From an uncultured Alphaproteobacteria bacterium (GTDB taxonomy: Bacteria; Pseudomonadota; Alphaproteobacteria; Rickettsiales; UBA1997), in NCBI GenBank assembly GCA_903959715.1, contig CAJBXX010000289.1, forward strand, positions 1-14,692: a stretch of 14,692 nucleotides of DNA. The letters are read 5' to 3'. Of this stretch, positions 13,710 through 14,692 are shown in pieces. The position numbers and the translations under genes were made by a program. Each line of letters opens with the position of its first letter. Position 1 is the first letter of the stretch. The notes beneath the pieces were generated by a model. The model was not told the origin of the DNA, searched no databases, and was given only the letters and a program-made list of their open reading frames with translations.

Positions 13710-14692
13710 TTAGGATATAATTTTGTTTAGATCTTCAATATCGCAAATATCGAAATTTAATTGTCGCATCTTTTCATAATATTGCAAATCTTTTAATAAT
13801 TTAATTTCATTTTTAGTTGGCACTATCACGATGATTTTGTGGGAATTGTAATCGCTATTTTCGGAATTTATTGCACGATTTATAAGTTCGGAATATCTAG
13901 CATTTCCTAACAACATTAAATATCTTTTAAATTTTATATTAAAATTTTCTTCCGCCATTTTATCGTTTTTTGCTCGATTTGCAAAATATTCAAAAATGTA
14001 ATTGGTTCCTTTAAAATCAAGGATAAAGAGCGTGTTGTTTTTTACAAAAGCTATTTCGCATAACATTAATTTAGATTTTTGTTCATCAAAATTTTCTGGC
14101 ATGAAAAAATTTTTATTGATTAAAAAACCTTTATTTTTAATCGAATTAGCAATTTCTAATATTAAATTTTTTGCAATTTCGCTATTGGCGGGCTGAAATA
14201 ATTCATGGAATTTGTAATCCTCTTTTTCTTTAATAACCTGACCCTGCATTGAATTAAATTTAGTTACAAAATCCGCAACATTTTGATTAACTTTTGAAAT
14301 TAAATTTTGATTTTCTTTTGCTTCTTTTTTATAGGTATCGCTGATTTTTTCATATAGGTCTTTACCCAGATTCTTAGCGGTTTCATGAGTATCGTTAACG
14401 ATATTTAAAATAGCATTTGTTATTTCGCTATGAACCGATTCGTAATCATTATTTTTTTGATTTAATATTTCATATTTTTTTTCAAATTCCGAACGCAATT
14501 CCATTTCTTTTTCCTTTTCTTGCCTAACTTTACCAACCTCAATTAAAAGTCCTTCCACCCTATCTTGATAGCCCTTTATCGAACTTAATAATTTTGCATC
14601 GAACGATCTTAGCTCAGTGGTTTGTGCATCAAGCTTAGCTCTCAAATCCTTGTTTTCTTTGTTTGAATTAATTCTAAAATGAGAATAGCGAA
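13710..14692 (-). CDS. Coiled-coil protein with a possible RmuC-like nuclease domain (5' end cut by the window)
   Basis: The reading frame runs open through the right edge of the window, so the true start lies outside; the TTG at 14645-14643 is an internal leucine codon in a frame with no stop upstream. About 326 residues are visible. The first half (counting from that TTG, about 5-145) is Lys/Glu-rich and helical, a probable coiled coil. The second half looks like a compact alpha/beta domain. E197, twelve residues, then D210-F-K212 follow an E-(x12)-D-x-K pattern inside a predicted beta hairpin. This resembles the D...DSK core of RmuC and other PD-(D/E)XK nucleases. A helix with RYLMLLGNARY (241-251), a strand IIVIVPT (271-277) and a final DICDIEDL match the order of elements after that core in RmuC, but overall similarity is weak. 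It is the upstream gene of the CDGSH-ABC operon. RmuC proteins are thought to limit DNA inversions; that role here is only a suggestion. Confidence 0.5.
   Translation of the reverse strand, partial: RYSHFRINSNKENKDLRAKLDAQTTELRSFDAKLLSSIKGYQDRVEGLLIEVGKVRQEKEKEMELRSEFEKKYEILNQKNNDYESVHSEITNAILNIVNDTHETAKNLGKDLYEKISDTYKKEAKENQNLISKVNQNVADFVTKFNSMQGQVIKEKEDYKFHELFQPANSEIAKNLILEIANSIKNKGFLINKNFFMPENFDEQKSKLMLCEIAFVKNNTLFILDFKGTNYIFEYFANRAKNDKMAEENFNIKFKRYLMLLGNARYSELINRAINSENSDYNSHKIIVIVPTKNEIKLLKDLQYYEKMRQLNFDICDIEDLNKIIS

Noticed and set aside
14643..14645. TTG as the start codon of the right-end coiled-coil gene
   Set aside because: The frame stays open for all 47 remaining bases to the window edge, so the gene simply continues beyond it.
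1..14692. CRISPR array, insertion sequence, phage or toxin-antitoxin genes
   Set aside because: No regularly spaced repeats, transposase or integrase motifs, terminal inverted repeats, or small paired genes were seen on either strand.

Overview
The window looks like a chromosomal segment of an AT-rich alphaproteobacterium, probably Rickettsiales-like. The evidence is strong A/T bias in spacers and third codon positions, the ppiD-trpE gene order that is familiar in Alphaproteobacteria, and a small isolated virB8-virB9 block of the scattered kind seen in Rickettsiales type IV secretion systems. Aspartokinase, anthranilate synthase I, an Fe-S photolyase and a ThiF/MoeB-like E1 enzyme are also present. 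They suggest a genome less reduced than Rickettsia, perhaps extracellular, episymbiotic or only facultatively host-associated. The taxonomic placement is inference.

Layout. Positions 56-249 hold tRNA-Gly(TCC) and tRNA-Tyr(GTA) on the minus strand. lysC (397-1635, minus) lies divergent to a ppiD-trpE pair (1804-5257, plus). Convergent to trpE is virB8-virB9 (6912-5377, minus). rodA (7032-8165, plus) is followed by tRNA-Ser(GGA) (minus). A TIGR01777-type epimerase (8334-9239, minus) is divergent from an Fe-S photolyase plus a ThiF/MoeB-like gene (9282-11619, plus). The right end is a minus-strand operon, read in transcription order: a coiled-coil protein with a possible RmuC-like nuclease domain (cut by the window edge), a dual-CDGSH Fe-S protein, and an MsbA-like ABC exporter.

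How the genes fit together. Most encode separate housekeeping jobs: Asp-family amino acids, tryptophan entry step, envelope protein folding, cell elongation, tRNAs. The accessory parts are the T4SS fragment, the photolyase/ThiF pair with its divergent epimerase, and the nuclease-like/CDGSH/ABC operon. No CRISPR array, insertion sequence, integrase or prophage gene was seen, and no unmistakable new system. The best candidates for a closer look are the right-end operon, the photolyase-E1 pair, and the absence of Shine-Dalgarno sequences in front of the genes with visible starts. No gene-free stretch exceeds 300 bases.
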